Shown here one piece after another: positions 34,918-43,332 of a DNA stretch of 64,000 nucleotides. Under the pieces are notes generated by a model. The model was not told the origin of the DNA. It saw nothing but the letters and a program-made list of their open reading frames with translations, and ran no database searches. Position 1 is the first letter of the stretch, and every line of letters begins with the position of its first letter. The translations under genes were made by a program, and so were the position numbers. The stretch is from JBDRLU01 sp043812795 (GTDB taxonomy: Bacteria; Chloroflexota; Dehalococcoidia; Dehalococcoidales; UBA2162). The stretch is taken from assembly GCA_043812795.1 (NCBI GenBank), contig JBDRLU010000068.1:1-64000 (forward strand). Direction: 5' to 3'.

Positions 34918-35733
34918 ATGCTTGTTATTGCGAATAATCTGACCACACGGCGGAGCCTGATTGAACGAATTTTCCGGCAATCGCAGGCGGCGAAGTGGGA
35001 CTCCGAACAGCCGGCCGCCGACAAGCTGAAAGAGACGGCCCGACAGTGTGCTGCGGCGGGTGCCAATCTGCTTGAAATCGATACTCAGCAGCATTTTGAC
35101 CGACCTGAAGCCGTGGAATTTGCCGTTAAAGCGGTTCAGCAAGCTACTAACCTGCCATTATGTTTGAGCACGAACAATGTCGAGGCACTGGAAGCCGGAC
35201 TGCGACTTTGCCGGCGCCCACCTTTGGTCAATTACGTTTCTATTGACGTGACCAGGATTAAAGAAGTACTGCCGCTTGTAGCTAAATATCAAGCTGAAGT
35301 TGTCCTGCTCGTCAGTGACCCGGCGGCACCGACGGATGCCCGGGAGATGTTGGAGAAAGCAGCTATCCTCATCGGTGCGGCTAACGAAGCCGGAGTCCCC
35401 AGCAGCCGTATCCTCGTTGACCCGGGAATAATCCATATCAGCAAGGATATCGGGCAACGTCACCTGGCTGAGGTGTTTGAGTTTCTCCGTGCTTTATCCG
35501 AGGCGACCGAACCGCCGGTAAGGAGCACCTGCTGGCTGAGCAATATCTCGGCAGCAGCGCCGCGGCGATTTCATTGGCTTCTCGAAACCTCACTTTTACT
35601 TACGCTTGCCGGAGCCGGTCTTTCTTCTGTTTTTATTGATGTTTTGCAGCGGGAAAACCGGCGCGCCCTTCGCCTGGTCAGGATATTCAATAACGAGCTG
35701 GTCTATTCCGATGGTGAGCTTTCCCTCTCGTAG
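34918..35733 (+). CDS. divergent pterin-binding methyltransferase-like protein
   Basis: 271 residues that align by eye with the AcsE/MtgA-like protein at 22.2 kb over its whole length. Key pterin contacts are partly lost: DVNAG becomes EIDTQ and IDSSN becomes LSTNN, while the DP and SN of the later motifs (VDPGII, WLSNIS) remain. It may bind folate or another pterin without methyl transfer, or act on a different corrinoid. GAGGAGGG precedes the ATG. It is the last gene of the Kor operon, before a strong terminator. Confidence 0.75.
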   Translation: MLVIANNLTTRRSLIERIFRQSQAAKWDSEQPAADKLKETARQCAAAGANLLEIDTQQHFDRPEAVEFAVKAVQQATNLPLCLSTNNVEALEAGLRLCRRPPLVNYVSIDVTRIKEVLPLVAKYQAEVVLLVSDPAAPTDAREMLEKAAILIGAANEAGVPSSRILVDPGIIHISKDIGQRHLAEVFEFLRALSEATEPPVRSTCWLSNISAAAPRRFHWLLETSLLLTLAGAGLSSVFIDVLQRENRRALRLVRIFNNELVYSDGELSLS

Positions 35734-35775
35734 TCGTATCCCTTAGAGTACGGTCTTCTTCCTTCCAGAGATTTC

Positions 35776-35809
35776 AAGAGAAGGGGGCGAAAAGCCCCCC
35801 TTCTCTTTT
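35776..35809 (+). terminator. intrinsic terminator of the Kor operon
   Basis: GAGAAGGGGG (35778-35787) pairs with CCCCCCTTCTC (35795-35805), followed by TTTTA. The stem is strong and GC-rich. Confidence 0.85.
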
Positions 35810-35810
35810 A

Positions 35811-35855
35811 CTCAACTCCCCCTTCCCACGGGAGGGGAGACAGAGGGAAGGGGGT
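35811..35855. repeat. GC-rich dispersed repeat copy
   Basis: CTCAACTCCCCCTTCCCACG followed by GGAGGGGAGACAGAGGGAAG forms an imperfect inverted pair. It belongs to the same theme as copies near 1, 13.11, 36.99 and 50.03 kb. Confidence 0.55.
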
Positions 35856-35866
35856 TCCTCTTCAAA

Positions 35867-35931
35867 TGTCATAATTTTGTTACGTCTTCGGTCGTCATTT
35901 TATGATTTTGCTATGAATTTCCCTCTAAAAT
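35867..35931 (+). promoter_or_regulatory. Pho-box-like direct repeat and -10 of the ferredoxin-DsrE-TusA operon
   Basis: TGTCATA (35867) and TGTTACG (35878) are spaced 11 bp apart, and the -10 TAAAAT is at 35926-35931, 59 bp from the start of the box. Both the sequence and the spacing match the promoter at 31.08 kb. Confidence 0.55.
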
Positions 35932-35937
35932 ATGGCT

Positions 35938-36147
35938 ATGAAAGTAAGAATCGACCGGGAACTATGTATCGGACTGAGCAACTGTGTGGTGATTGCCCCT
36001 ACCGTCTTCAAGCTCGATGCCGAGAATAAAGCTATTATTCTCGACCCGTCTTCCGTTAATGAAGAGAAACTAACGGAGGCGGCGGAAAGCTGCACCCAGA
36101 ATGCCATCATTATCGAAGACGATGAGGGTAATCAGCTATATCCCTGA
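35938..36147 (+). CDS. small [3Fe-4S]-type ferredoxin
   Basis: 69 residues. The cluster cysteines are CIGLSNC near the N-terminus and ESCTQNAI near the C-terminus. The second position of the usual CxxCxxC is Leu, which leaves three cysteines as in [3Fe-4S] ferredoxins. ATG 35938 is preferred over ATG 35932 because the -10 box ends at 35931, so transcription should start at about 35938, giving a leaderless mRNA. Confidence 0.88.
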   Translation: MKVRIDRELCIGLSNCVVIAPTVFKLDAENKAIILDPSSVNEEKLTEAAESCTQNAIIIEDDEGNQLYP

Positions 36148-36208
36148 TGCTGATAACCTTGGCCAGTCCGGCTCAATAATATCGAATCATAAGGAAGGAG
36201 GTTAAGCT

Positions 36209-36691
36209 ATGGCCGAAAAGGAAAAGATGGCTATCGTTGTTTTCAGCGGCGAGCTGGACCGTGCCCTCGCCGCCTTTATTTTAGCGACGACCGGTGCCAG
36301 TATGGGAATGGAAGTCAGTATGTTCTTCACCTTCTGGGGGCTAAATATCATTCAGAAGAATGAAGGTAGTATTAAGAGCCAAGGGTTGATGAGAAAGATG
36401 TTCAACTGGATGAACCGGGGTGGCTCTAGAAGGCTAAAACTTTCCCAGTTCAATATGCTTGGTCTCGGCCCCTGGATGATAGGGAGACTGATGAAAGAAA
36501 TGAAGATGCCGTCTATCGATGAGTTTATTGATATGGCCCATCAGATGGGAGTGAAGCTTATTGCCTGTACGACTTCCTGTGGCATAATGGGAGTGCCTGA
36601 GGAAGCTTTCCGAGCTGAAGTTAGCAGCCTCGCCGGTGCGGCTTATTTTTTGAACGAGGCCCGTCAGGCCAAAGTGACACTTTTTATCTAG
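36209..36691 (+). CDS. DsrE/F-like sulfurtransferase family protein
   Basis: 160 residues of the DsrE/DsrF/DrsH-like type (COG2210). AFILATTGASMGMEVSMFFT is the typical N-terminal half. Two cysteines, C120 and C124 in ACTTSCGIMG, are candidates for persulfide carriage. AAGGAGG precedes the ATG. The tusA-like gene follows by 25 bp, so a sulfur relay is likely. Confidence 0.88.
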   Translation: MAEKEKMAIVVFSGELDRALAAFILATTGASMGMEVSMFFTFWGLNIIQKNEGSIKSQGLMRKMFNWMNRGGSRRLKLSQFNMLGLGPWMIGRLMKEMKMPSIDEFIDMAHQMGVKLIACTTSCGIMGVPEEAFRAEVSSLAGAAYFLNEARQAKVTLFI

Positions 36692-36716
36692 GTTCAGTGG
36701 GCAGAAGGAGATAGAG

Positions 36717-36950
36717 ATGAAAGCTGATGATTCACTCGACTGTGTAGGTTTATATTGTCCGATGCCGATTGTAAAGACGGCGCAAAAAATCAAGCAACTC
36801 AAAACCGGGCAGGTACTCGAAGTGCTGGCGGATGACGTGGGTATCAAACAGGACATGCCGGCCTGGTGTCAGGCTACGGGACACGAGTTTCTTGGCGTAG
36901 AAGAAGGCGGCAAAGAAATAAAAGTCTATGTGAAAAAGACCCACGATTAA
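36717..36950 (+). CDS. TusA-family sulfur carrier
   Basis: 77 residues with the hallmark CPMP motif (C14 in LYCPMPIVKTAQKI). TusA-like proteins carry a persulfide on this cysteine. Together with the DsrE-like protein it forms a small sulfur-trafficking pair behind the 3Fe-4S ferredoxin. The acceptor pathway is not shown by the sequence. Confidence 0.92.
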   Translation: MKADDSLDCVGLYCPMPIVKTAQKIKQLKTGQVLEVLADDVGIKQDMPAWCQATGHEFLGVEEGGKEIKVYVKKTHD

Positions 36951-36987
36951 GTTCTATTCGTTTTCTGCCTGGCTTTTCCTTAAAGTA

Positions 36988-37099
36988 CGACCTCACCCCT
37001 GCCCCTCTCCTAAAAGGAGAGGGGAATTTTGAATAAGAGGGCGGAGCCCTCTTCTGTCAACTCCTTAAAATTGTCATTCCAGCGAAAGCTGGAATCCAT
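36988..37099. repeat. two dispersed repeats between convergent operons
   Basis: 36988-37026 contains GACCTCACCCCTGCCCCTCT, with CTCCTAAAAGGAG forming a hairpin; its reverse complement matches bases 1-22 of the window. 37071-37098 contains GTCATTCCAGCGAAAGCTGG, a self-complementary TCCAGC-GAAA-GCTGGA element also seen at 51.16 kb. Confidence 0.7.
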
Positions 37100-37119
37100 T
37101 GGCAAGATCTGCACGTATT

Positions 37120-37953
37120 CTAGAATTGCTCGATAAACCGGGCAATCTGGTCGAAGGTAAAGACCGGGCCGTCTTTGCAGATATATTTCTCACCGACGTT
37201 ACAGCGGGCACACTTGCCCAGTCCGCACTTCATTTTGCCTTCGAGCGTGGTAACAATCTGATTGCTGGTGAAGCCAAGTGTCTTCAATTCGGTGAGAACG
37301 AACTTTATCATTATCGGCGGCCCACAGGTGATGGCCATGGCGTTTTCCGGAGATAGTTTTAGTTCCTTCACCACCGCCGGTATCAGGGCTACCCGTCCCG
37401 TCCATTCCTCGTCACCACGATCCACGGTGAGTTCCAGGCGTGTTTTCGGCGAGCTCGACCAGGTGTCGAACTCATTGGCAAAGACTAGGTCTTGCGGAGT
37501 GCGGGCACCATTGATAATAGTGAGCTGGCCGTAGCCGTCCCGGCGGTCGATGATGGTATTGATTACCGGACGCAGGGGCGCCATACCGATACCACCGCCG
37601 ATGATATAGATATTTTTCCCTTTATAGTCGTCCAGAGGAAAATAGTTACCGAAAGGGCCTCTGACTCCTACCCGGGCGCCGGCCTCGAGGTCGTGTAGGG
37701 CGCTGGTGACAGTGCCGATACGTCTGACGGCAAACTCCAGGGGTCCCTTGCGGCCGGCTACCGAGGTAATACCGAAGGGAGCTTCACCCACACCGAAAGC
37801 AGAGAGAAAAGCGAACTGTCCGGGACGGTAATCTATTTTCTCAACAACCGCCGGGTCTTCCAGCCTGACGCTCATGAGCTTGATATCCGGCGTCAGGTCG
37901 GTTACGTTCTCCAGCGTTCCCAGATAAGGAAGAAAAGGACTATCGGACGGCAT
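37120..37953 (-). CDS. flxA: FlxA-like FAD/NAD(P)H-binding subunit
   Basis: 277 residues of the ferredoxin-NADP reductase / DHOD-B type. It has a flavin domain (YRPGQFAFLSAFGVGEAPFG), a nucleotide domain (IYIIGGGIGMAPLRPVI) and a C-terminal [2Fe-2S] motif CGLGKCARCNVGEKYIC. It is the probable NADH entry or exit subunit of the Flx-Hdr complex. It is the last gene of the AOR-Hdr-Flx operon and overlaps flxB by 14 bp. Confidence 0.9.
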   Translation of the reverse strand: MPSDSPFLPYLGTLENVTDLTPDIKLMSVRLEDPAVVEKIDYRPGQFAFLSAFGVGEAPFGITSVAGRKGPLEFAVRRIGTVTSALHDLEAGARVGVRGPFGNYFPLDDYKGKNIYIIGGGIGMAPLRPVINTIIDRRDGYGQLTIINGARTPQDLVFANEFDTWSSSPKTRLELTVDRGDEEWTGRVALIPAVVKELKLSPENAMAITCGPPIMIKFVLTELKTLGFTSNQIVTTLEGKMKCGLGKCARCNVGEKYICKDGPVFTFDQIARFIEQF

Positions 37954-38938
37954 TGCTGGCTCCTATCTTCTGTACTTCGGTAATAACTTCCCGTATATCA
38001 ATATTCACCGGACAGTGCTTCACGCAGCGACCGCAGCCAGTACAACCGGTCACCGCGAAGTTTTCCGGCATGTAAAGCAGCTTGTGATAGAAACGCTGGC
38101 GGAGCCTGGCCCCTTTGGTCGGGCGGGGGTCATAGCCACCGGCAATGCGGGTGAACCCGGCGGACTGGCAGCTTTCCCAGGTACGCAGCCGTTCTATCTT
38201 ACCGTGAACTGTATCATCCCGGATATCGAAGCAATAGCACACCGGGCAAACATAGGAACATAAATTACAGTGCAGGCAGCGGTCGGCGAGGCGGTTCCAG
38301 TAAGGGGACTCGAAGACCCGTCTCATCGTTTCACTGATGGCTTTGGTGGAGACCCGGGTTGGTAAGGGAGGCGCTGCCACCGTTACCGGTTCGTCCTTTG
38401 CCCCTTTGACCAGAGCGAGTAGGGCCTTGCCCTTCTCGGTCGTTGTTTTGACGGAATATGAATCACCGGCTGGGGTCAACAGGATATCGACATGGGAAGC
38501 GTCGTCGGGGGCAGTGCCCAGGCTGGTACAGAAACACTCCGGGGAAGCCTTGGTACAGGCAAGTCCGATAAGGACCGTAGCCTCCCGGTGCTGCCGGTAA
38601 TTAACGTCAGCCGGTGTGTCCAGGAAAGGCTTGTCCAGTACCGCCAGTCCCAAGGCATCGCAAGGGCGGATACCGAAAATAATCGATTTTTCTTTGACTT
38701 CCGTGCCGACAAGCGCGGCATTGTCTCCATTTTCCATGGTAAAAAGTGTTTCGGTGGCTGGGAAAAACCATTCCTTAGGAGAGAGAGTTGTATTGGCGAA
38801 GTCGAGGATAATATCCTCTACGTTGTTAGTCACACTAAAAAGGGTGAGGCCGTTGACCTGTAATGGTGCGATAAGCCGGTGCGTTTTGGCCAGTTGTCCC
38901 AGCCAGGCCAGTAAGGCGCTCTTAGTCAGGACTAACAT
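37940..38938 (-). CDS. flxB: FlxB-like iron-sulfur subunit
   Basis: 332 residues. An N-terminal hydrogenase-beta-like domain (about 1-200, with FGIRPCDALGLAVLD) is followed by two [4Fe-4S] sets, CLHCNLCSYVCPVCYC and CTGCGRCVKHCP. It relays electrons between FlxA and the rest of the complex. Its ATG overlaps the flxC stop (ATGA). Confidence 0.87.
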   Translation of the reverse strand: MLVLTKSALLAWLGQLAKTHRLIAPLQVNGLTLFSVTNNVEDIILDFANTTLSPKEWFFPATETLFTMENGDNAALVGTEVKEKSIIFGIRPCDALGLAVLDKPFLDTPADVNYRQHREATVLIGLACTKASPECFCTSLGTAPDDASHVDILLTPAGDSYSVKTTTEKGKALLALVKGAKDEPVTVAAPPLPTRVSTKAISETMRRVFESPYWNRLADRCLHCNLCSYVCPVCYCFDIRDDTVHGKIERLRTWESCQSAGFTRIAGGYDPRPTKGARLRQRFYHKLLYMPENFAVTGCTGCGRCVKHCPVNIDIREVITEVQKIGASNAVR

Positions 38939-39789
38939 CAGTCGCCACCCCCCAGCTTTTCATCCTTTTTGAAGGTGGCGAAAGGCGGTACTTCGGTGGC
39001 ATTTAAGCCAGCCTGGAAGCCGAACTGTTCCCGGACTTCCTTTTCCAGTTTCTGATTGAGCCGGCTGAGCGGGACACCGATCGGGCAGACCCGCTGGCAT
39101 TCCTCGCAGCCGGAGCAGCGACCGGCCAGATGGAAAGCCCGGATAATGTGCCAGATTTCGTTTTCGGCGGGGGCAATCTTGATACCAACCCAGAGCGGGT
39201 CGAGCTGCTCGACGAAACATTCCGGACAATAGCAGGCGGGACATACCTGGCGGCAGGCATAACAGCGCAGGCAACGCGAGAAATGTTCCGCCCAGAAAGC
39301 CCGCCTTTGTTCCGTACTCTTGGCTTCGATTTCAGCCACGTCGGTATAGGCAGGGGCTAGTGCTGGCTCTTCTTTTGCCTCACCGATGAGAAAGTCATAG
39401 ACTACCGGCGTATGCTGGAGGCAGTCGCAGCAGCGGGTCGGCTGTTTTTCACTGCGGTGGTACCAACTGCTTTCCACCATTCCCGGACAGACCACGCCGA
39501 TGATAAAAACCTGGTCACGCTGGATTTGGTTCTCGTTGAGGAGTAGATTGATAGCCCGCGAGTCACAGCCTTTGACAACAATGCCGGTTGGCTTGCCTTT
39601 CCTATCCAGTAAATACTTAACTAGGTTATGCACGCAGGTCTCGTCGAAAATAAGTCTATCGGTCTCGGCCGGTTCATAGGCAAAGAACGGCCGGGCGGTG
39701 ATTCCATCGCTGGCCCTCTCGTAGCCGATGACGCACTCTACCTTCTTGCTGGTCAGCAGTTCTCTGGCTTTGTCTCGTATCAGTTGCAC
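38938..39789 (-). CDS. flxC: FlxC-like iron-sulfur subunit
   Basis: 283 residues. An N-terminal domain with GIVVKGCDSRAINLLL and CCDCLQHTP precedes two cysteine clusters, CLRCYACRQVCPACYCPEC and CSGCEECQRVCPIG. It is homologous in layout to FlxB. The GTG start at 39789 directly follows the flxD stop codon. The assignment rests on gene order plus motifs. Confidence 0.85.
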   Translation of the reverse strand: MQLIRDKARELLTSKKVECVIGYERASDGITARPFFAYEPAETDRLIFDETCVHNLVKYLLDRKGKPTGIVVKGCDSRAINLLLNENQIQRDQVFIIGVVCPGMVESSWYHRSEKQPTRCCDCLQHTPVVYDFLIGEAKEEPALAPAYTDVAEIEAKSTEQRRAFWAEHFSRCLRCYACRQVCPACYCPECFVEQLDPLWVGIKIAPAENEIWHIIRAFHLAGRCSGCEECQRVCPIGVPLSRLNQKLEKEVREQFGFQAGLNATEVPPFATFKKDEKLGGGD

Positions 39790-40212
39790 CTACTTGCCTC
39801 TTTCCGCCGGTTGCCTTGGCCCCAAATCGATAAGCTGCTGGGTAAAGGAAGCGACCACTTCCGAGAACCTCTTGCCCTCTGCCGCCGAGACCCATTCGAT
39901 GCGAAGACGTTCCGGCTGAATGCCCAGGTAGTCGAGGAGAGGCTTGAGCAAAGCAAAGCGACGGCGGGTATGATAGTTGCCCTCGACGTAGTGACAATCG
40001 CCGGGGTGACAGCCGGCGACCAGAATACCGTCGGCGCCCTGTTGAAAACTTTTGACGATGAAAAGCGGGTCAACCCGCGCCGAGCAGGGCACACGGATAA
40101 TACGGATGTGGGGTGGGTAGGCGATACGGCTGGTACCGGCCATATCCGCACCCGCGTAGCTGCACCAGTTACACAGGAAGCCGACGATGCGGGGCTGGAA
40201 GGCTACCGCCAT
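39790..40212 (-). CDS. flxD: MvhD/FlxD-like [2Fe-2S] adaptor subunit
   Basis: 140 residues with the MvhD pattern: FLCNWCSYAGADMAG, VPCSARVDPLFIVKSF and GCHPGDCHYVEGN. It connects HdrA to the electron-input module in Hdr complexes. All positions are cysteine; no in-frame TGA suggests selenocysteine. It overlaps hdrA by 10 bp. Confidence 0.92.
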   Translation of the reverse strand: MAVAFQPRIVGFLCNWCSYAGADMAGTSRIAYPPHIRIIRVPCSARVDPLFIVKSFQQGADGILVAGCHPGDCHYVEGNYHTRRRFALLKPLLDYLGIQPERLRIEWVSAAEGKRFSEVVASFTQQLIDLGPRQPAERGK

Positions 40213-43200
40213 AAACTCATCACCTCGGAGAGCAACTGCTGGTTGGTAAAGCCGCGCAGGTTAATCGCTTTGGTACGGCAGGTGGCGTTACACAGGCCAC
40301 AGCCTTTGCACAGGCTCTCGTTGACCACAGCCACCGTCTGGCCATCGCGCAGTACCTGAGTATCAATCGCTTTGAAGGGACAGACCTGGGTGCAAAGCAG
40401 ACAGCCGCTGCAAAGCTCCGGCCTGACCGCGCATACCACGGCTTCGGCGCTGGCTGAAGCTTTGACGAGTATCGTTGCTGCCCGGGAAGCGGCCGCCTGG
40501 GCTTGAACGATACATTCCTCGATAGACTTCGGACTGTGGGCCAGGCCGCACATGAAAATACCGTCGGTGACAAAGTCCACGGGGCGGAGCTTCATGTGGG
40601 CTTCCAGGAAGAAACCGTCCTCATTCAGCGGTACTTTGAGGAGCTGGGATAGTTCTTTGTTAGTATTGGGGGGAACAGTCGCTGAGCTTAGAGCGATGAG
40701 GTCTGCATCCAGCATCAGACGCTGGCCTAACGTTGGGTCGGTGACAATGACCTTCAGAACGGATTGACCATTCTGCTGGACTGTTTGGACATCGGGCTTA
40801 TCGTCCACATCATAGCGGATGAAATTGACTCCCTGCTCGGCAGCAGCGCGATAGTAGTCTTCCTTGAACCCGTAAGTCCTCATATCCCGGTAGAGAACAT
40901 AAATTTCCATTTGCGGGTTTATCTCTTTCAGCTTCAAAGCGTTCTTAACGGCCTGGCTGCAGCATACCCGGCTGCAATACTGCCTCTCGTTATCCCTGGA
41001 GCCGACGCACTGAATCATGACCAGATTCTGGCATTTGTTCACCCGCTCACTGGTATTGGCTATCTCCGCCTCCAGTTCAAGCGAAGTTAATACCCTGGGG
41101 TCATGGCCGTATAAATATTCGGTAGGTTTGAGTTCCTCGGCACCGGTAGCCACGATAGTCACGCCGTGGGCTATCTCTTGTTCTGACTGTTCAGGTCCGC
41201 TCGTCAGGCGGGTAGTGAAATTACCGACGTAACCAGTGAATTGAGTAATACTGGCTTCGGTATAAACCTTAATCAAGGGATTCTCTCGGGCTTGACGGAT
41301 GATTTCTTGGAGGTAATCCTGCACATCCCCTCCCTCCGCCGTATAGTGGATTCTACCGGCCATCCCGCCCAGCTGTTTTGTCTTCTCTACCAGATGGACT
41401 TCAAATCCCTGGTTAGCCAGCGAGAGAGCGCTGACCATCCCGGCAACACCGCCGCCAATGACCAGCGCGGCGCGGGTTATGTTGTAGGATAATGGGTAGA
41501 GCGGCCTGAGGAGTCTGGCTTTGGTGACGGCTATTCGTATCAGGTCTTGTGCCTTGGTAGTGGCGGCCTCAGCCTCGGCCCGGTGTACCCAAGCACACTG
41601 CTCGCGGATATTAGCCATCTCGAATAAGTAAGGGTTCAGCCCGGCCTCTTTCAAGGCCTCTCTGAATACGGGTTCATGCGTCCGTGGCGTACAGGCGGCC
41701 ACCACCACGCGGTTTAATCTTTTCTCCTTAATCGTTTCGCCGATGTGAGTGATGGAATCAACGGAACAACTGAAAGTAGTATCCTCGGCGTGGATGACAC
41801 CATGAAGACTACGGGCATATTCCACGACACTGCCAATATCCACGACACTGGCGATGTTCGTCCCGCAGTGGCAGACGAAGACACCCACCCTCGGTGGCTC
41901 TCTGGAGACATCTCGTTCCGGCGGGTATTCCTTCTCCGCGATGAGTGTCCCTCGTTCGTCGGAGAGGAGTTGTGCCGCCAGTGAGGCGGCACCGCTGGCC
42001 ATGGTGACCGAATCCGGAATATCCATCGGTGCGCGGAATACTCCGCAGGCATAGATTCCCGACCGCGAGGTCGCCACCGGCGAAAAAATAGAATTACCGC
42101 AGAAACCGGAGGGAGTCGTTTCAATAAATAACTTATCGGCGAGTTGTCGGGAACTGACCGGCGAGGTCAGGCCGACGGACAGGACCACAAGGTCGAACTC
42201 TTCGTCCGTTACTCCGGTACCATCGAGGCGGTGCCTGACCACCACATTTTTGGTATCCGGTGTTTCGCCTAGAATTGACACTTTGCTCCAGACGAACTGG
42301 ACGCCCGGAGTGTTTTGGGCCCGCTCGTAATACCGTTCGAAACCTTTACCATAAGCCCGGATGTCGTTGTGAAAGACGACCGCCTCAAGCCGAGAATCGT
42401 GTTCCTTGGAGAGAATCACCTGCTTGATGGCGTACATGCAGCATACCGCCGAACAATAGGTATTACCGGCGGTCGTGTCCCGGGAACCGACGCACTGAAT
42501 CCAGGCTATCTTCTTCGGATGCTTTCTATCCGAGGGACGCAATAGCTCTCCGCCGTACGGTCCTGAAGCACTCAGGATACGTTCGAATTCAAGGCTGGTA
42601 ATGACATTGCTTAACCTGTGATAGCCGTACTGGCTCTGTACTTGCGGCTCGAACGTTTCATAGCCTGGGGCCAGGATGACACTGCCAACCTCGACGTCCA
42701 GTTTCTTCTCCTGCTGGTGGAAATCAATGGCTTTATTGGCACAGACCGGCACGCAAATCTGGCACTCTTTCCTTAAGAGAAAGAGACAGTGGGCCGGGTC
42801 AACCACACGGGCGGCCGGGACTGCCTGTGGAAAATGGGCATGAATATTTTTCACGCTCGCCAAATCTTCATTATAATTATCGGCGATTTTTACCGGACAG
42901 TACTCGGCACAGGTGCCGCAGCCGGTGCACTTATCGATATCGACGTAGCGCGGCTCCTGAAGCAGGGTCACTTTGAAATTCCCCGCCTCGCCGGTAATGC
43001 CATCAACCTGAGCGCCCGTGATGATGGAAATATTGGGGTTTCGCGAGCATTCGATAAATTTGGGTGATAAGATACACATGGAGCAGTCGTTGGTAGGAAA
43101 AGTCTTGTCCAGTTGGGCCATTTTGCCGCCGATGGAGGGTAGCTTCTCGACCAGATAGACCTTGAAGCCGGAATTAGCCAGGTCGAGGGCAGCCTGGATA

Positions 43201-43289
43201 CCGCTGACACCCGCTCCCACCACCATGACCGCCCCTACTTTGCCATTGTTCGTATTGGGAGTTTGATTTTCGTTGTTACCTATGGGCAT
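40203..43289 (-). CDS. hdrA: double-length HdrA-like flavoprotein
   Basis: 1028 residues containing two HdrA-type units. Each has a Rossmann FAD motif (VVGAGVSGIQAALDL near 20; VIGGGVAGMVSALSL near 605) and the CVGSRD...YCSxVCC cysteine set. Ferredoxin motifs lie near 120 (CTGCGTCAEYCP) and at the C-terminus (CSGCLLCTQVCP, CKGCGLCNATC). The FAD of HdrA is the site of electron bifurcation in known complexes; two FADs here parallel BamE-type proteins. No break or frameshift is seen. Confidence 0.93.
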   Translation of the reverse strand: MPIGNNENQTPNTNNGKVGAVMVVGAGVSGIQAALDLANSGFKVYLVEKLPSIGGKMAQLDKTFPTNDCSMCILSPKFIECSRNPNISIITGAQVDGITGEAGNFKVTLLQEPRYVDIDKCTGCGTCAEYCPVKIADNYNEDLASVKNIHAHFPQAVPAARVVDPAHCLFLLRKECQICVPVCANKAIDFHQQEKKLDVEVGSVILAPGYETFEPQVQSQYGYHRLSNVITSLEFERILSASGPYGGELLRPSDRKHPKKIAWIQCVGSRDTTAGNTYCSAVCCMYAIKQVILSKEHDSRLEAVVFHNDIRAYGKGFERYYERAQNTPGVQFVWSKVSILGETPDTKNVVVRHRLDGTGVTDEEFDLVVLSVGLTSPVSSRQLADKLFIETTPSGFCGNSIFSPVATSRSGIYACGVFRAPMDIPDSVTMASGAASLAAQLLSDERGTLIAEKEYPPERDVSREPPRVGVFVCHCGTNIASVVDIGSVVEYARSLHGVIHAEDTTFSCSVDSITHIGETIKEKRLNRVVVAACTPRTHEPVFREALKEAGLNPYLFEMANIREQCAWVHRAEAEAATTKAQDLIRIAVTKARLLRPLYPLSYNITRAALVIGGGVAGMVSALSLANQGFEVHLVEKTKQLGGMAGRIHYTAEGGDVQDYLQEIIRQARENPLIKVYTEASITQFTGYVGNFTTRLTSGPEQSEQEIAHGVTIVATGAEELKPTEYLYGHDPRVLTSLELEAEIANTSERVNKCQNLVMIQCVGSRDNERQYCSRVCCSQAVKNALKLKEINPQMEIYVLYRDMRTYGFKEDYYRAAAEQGVNFIRYDVDDKPDVQTVQQNGQSVLKVIVTDPTLGQRLMLDADLIALSSATVPPNTNKELSQLLKVPLNEDGFFLEAHMKLRPVDFVTDGIFMCGLAHSPKSIEECIVQAQAAASRAATILVKASASAEAVVCAVRPELCSGCLLCTQVCPFKAIDTQVLRDGQTVAVVNESLCKGCGLCNATCRTKAINLRGFTNQQLLSEVMSLWR

Positions 43290-43332
43290 TGTTGTTATCT
43301 TTCTTGCTGGGCTACCAATAGATTGTGCCTGA

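Noticed and set aside
39790..40212. Possible selenocysteine in the MvhD-like protein, as in BamF
   Set aside because: All expected positions are cysteine codons and no in-frame TGA interrupts the gene.
40203..43289. Chimera or assembly duplication making hdrA too long
   Set aside because: The two units differ clearly in sequence, both keep their motifs, and double-length HdrA proteins of about 1000 residues are known from Bam-type systems.
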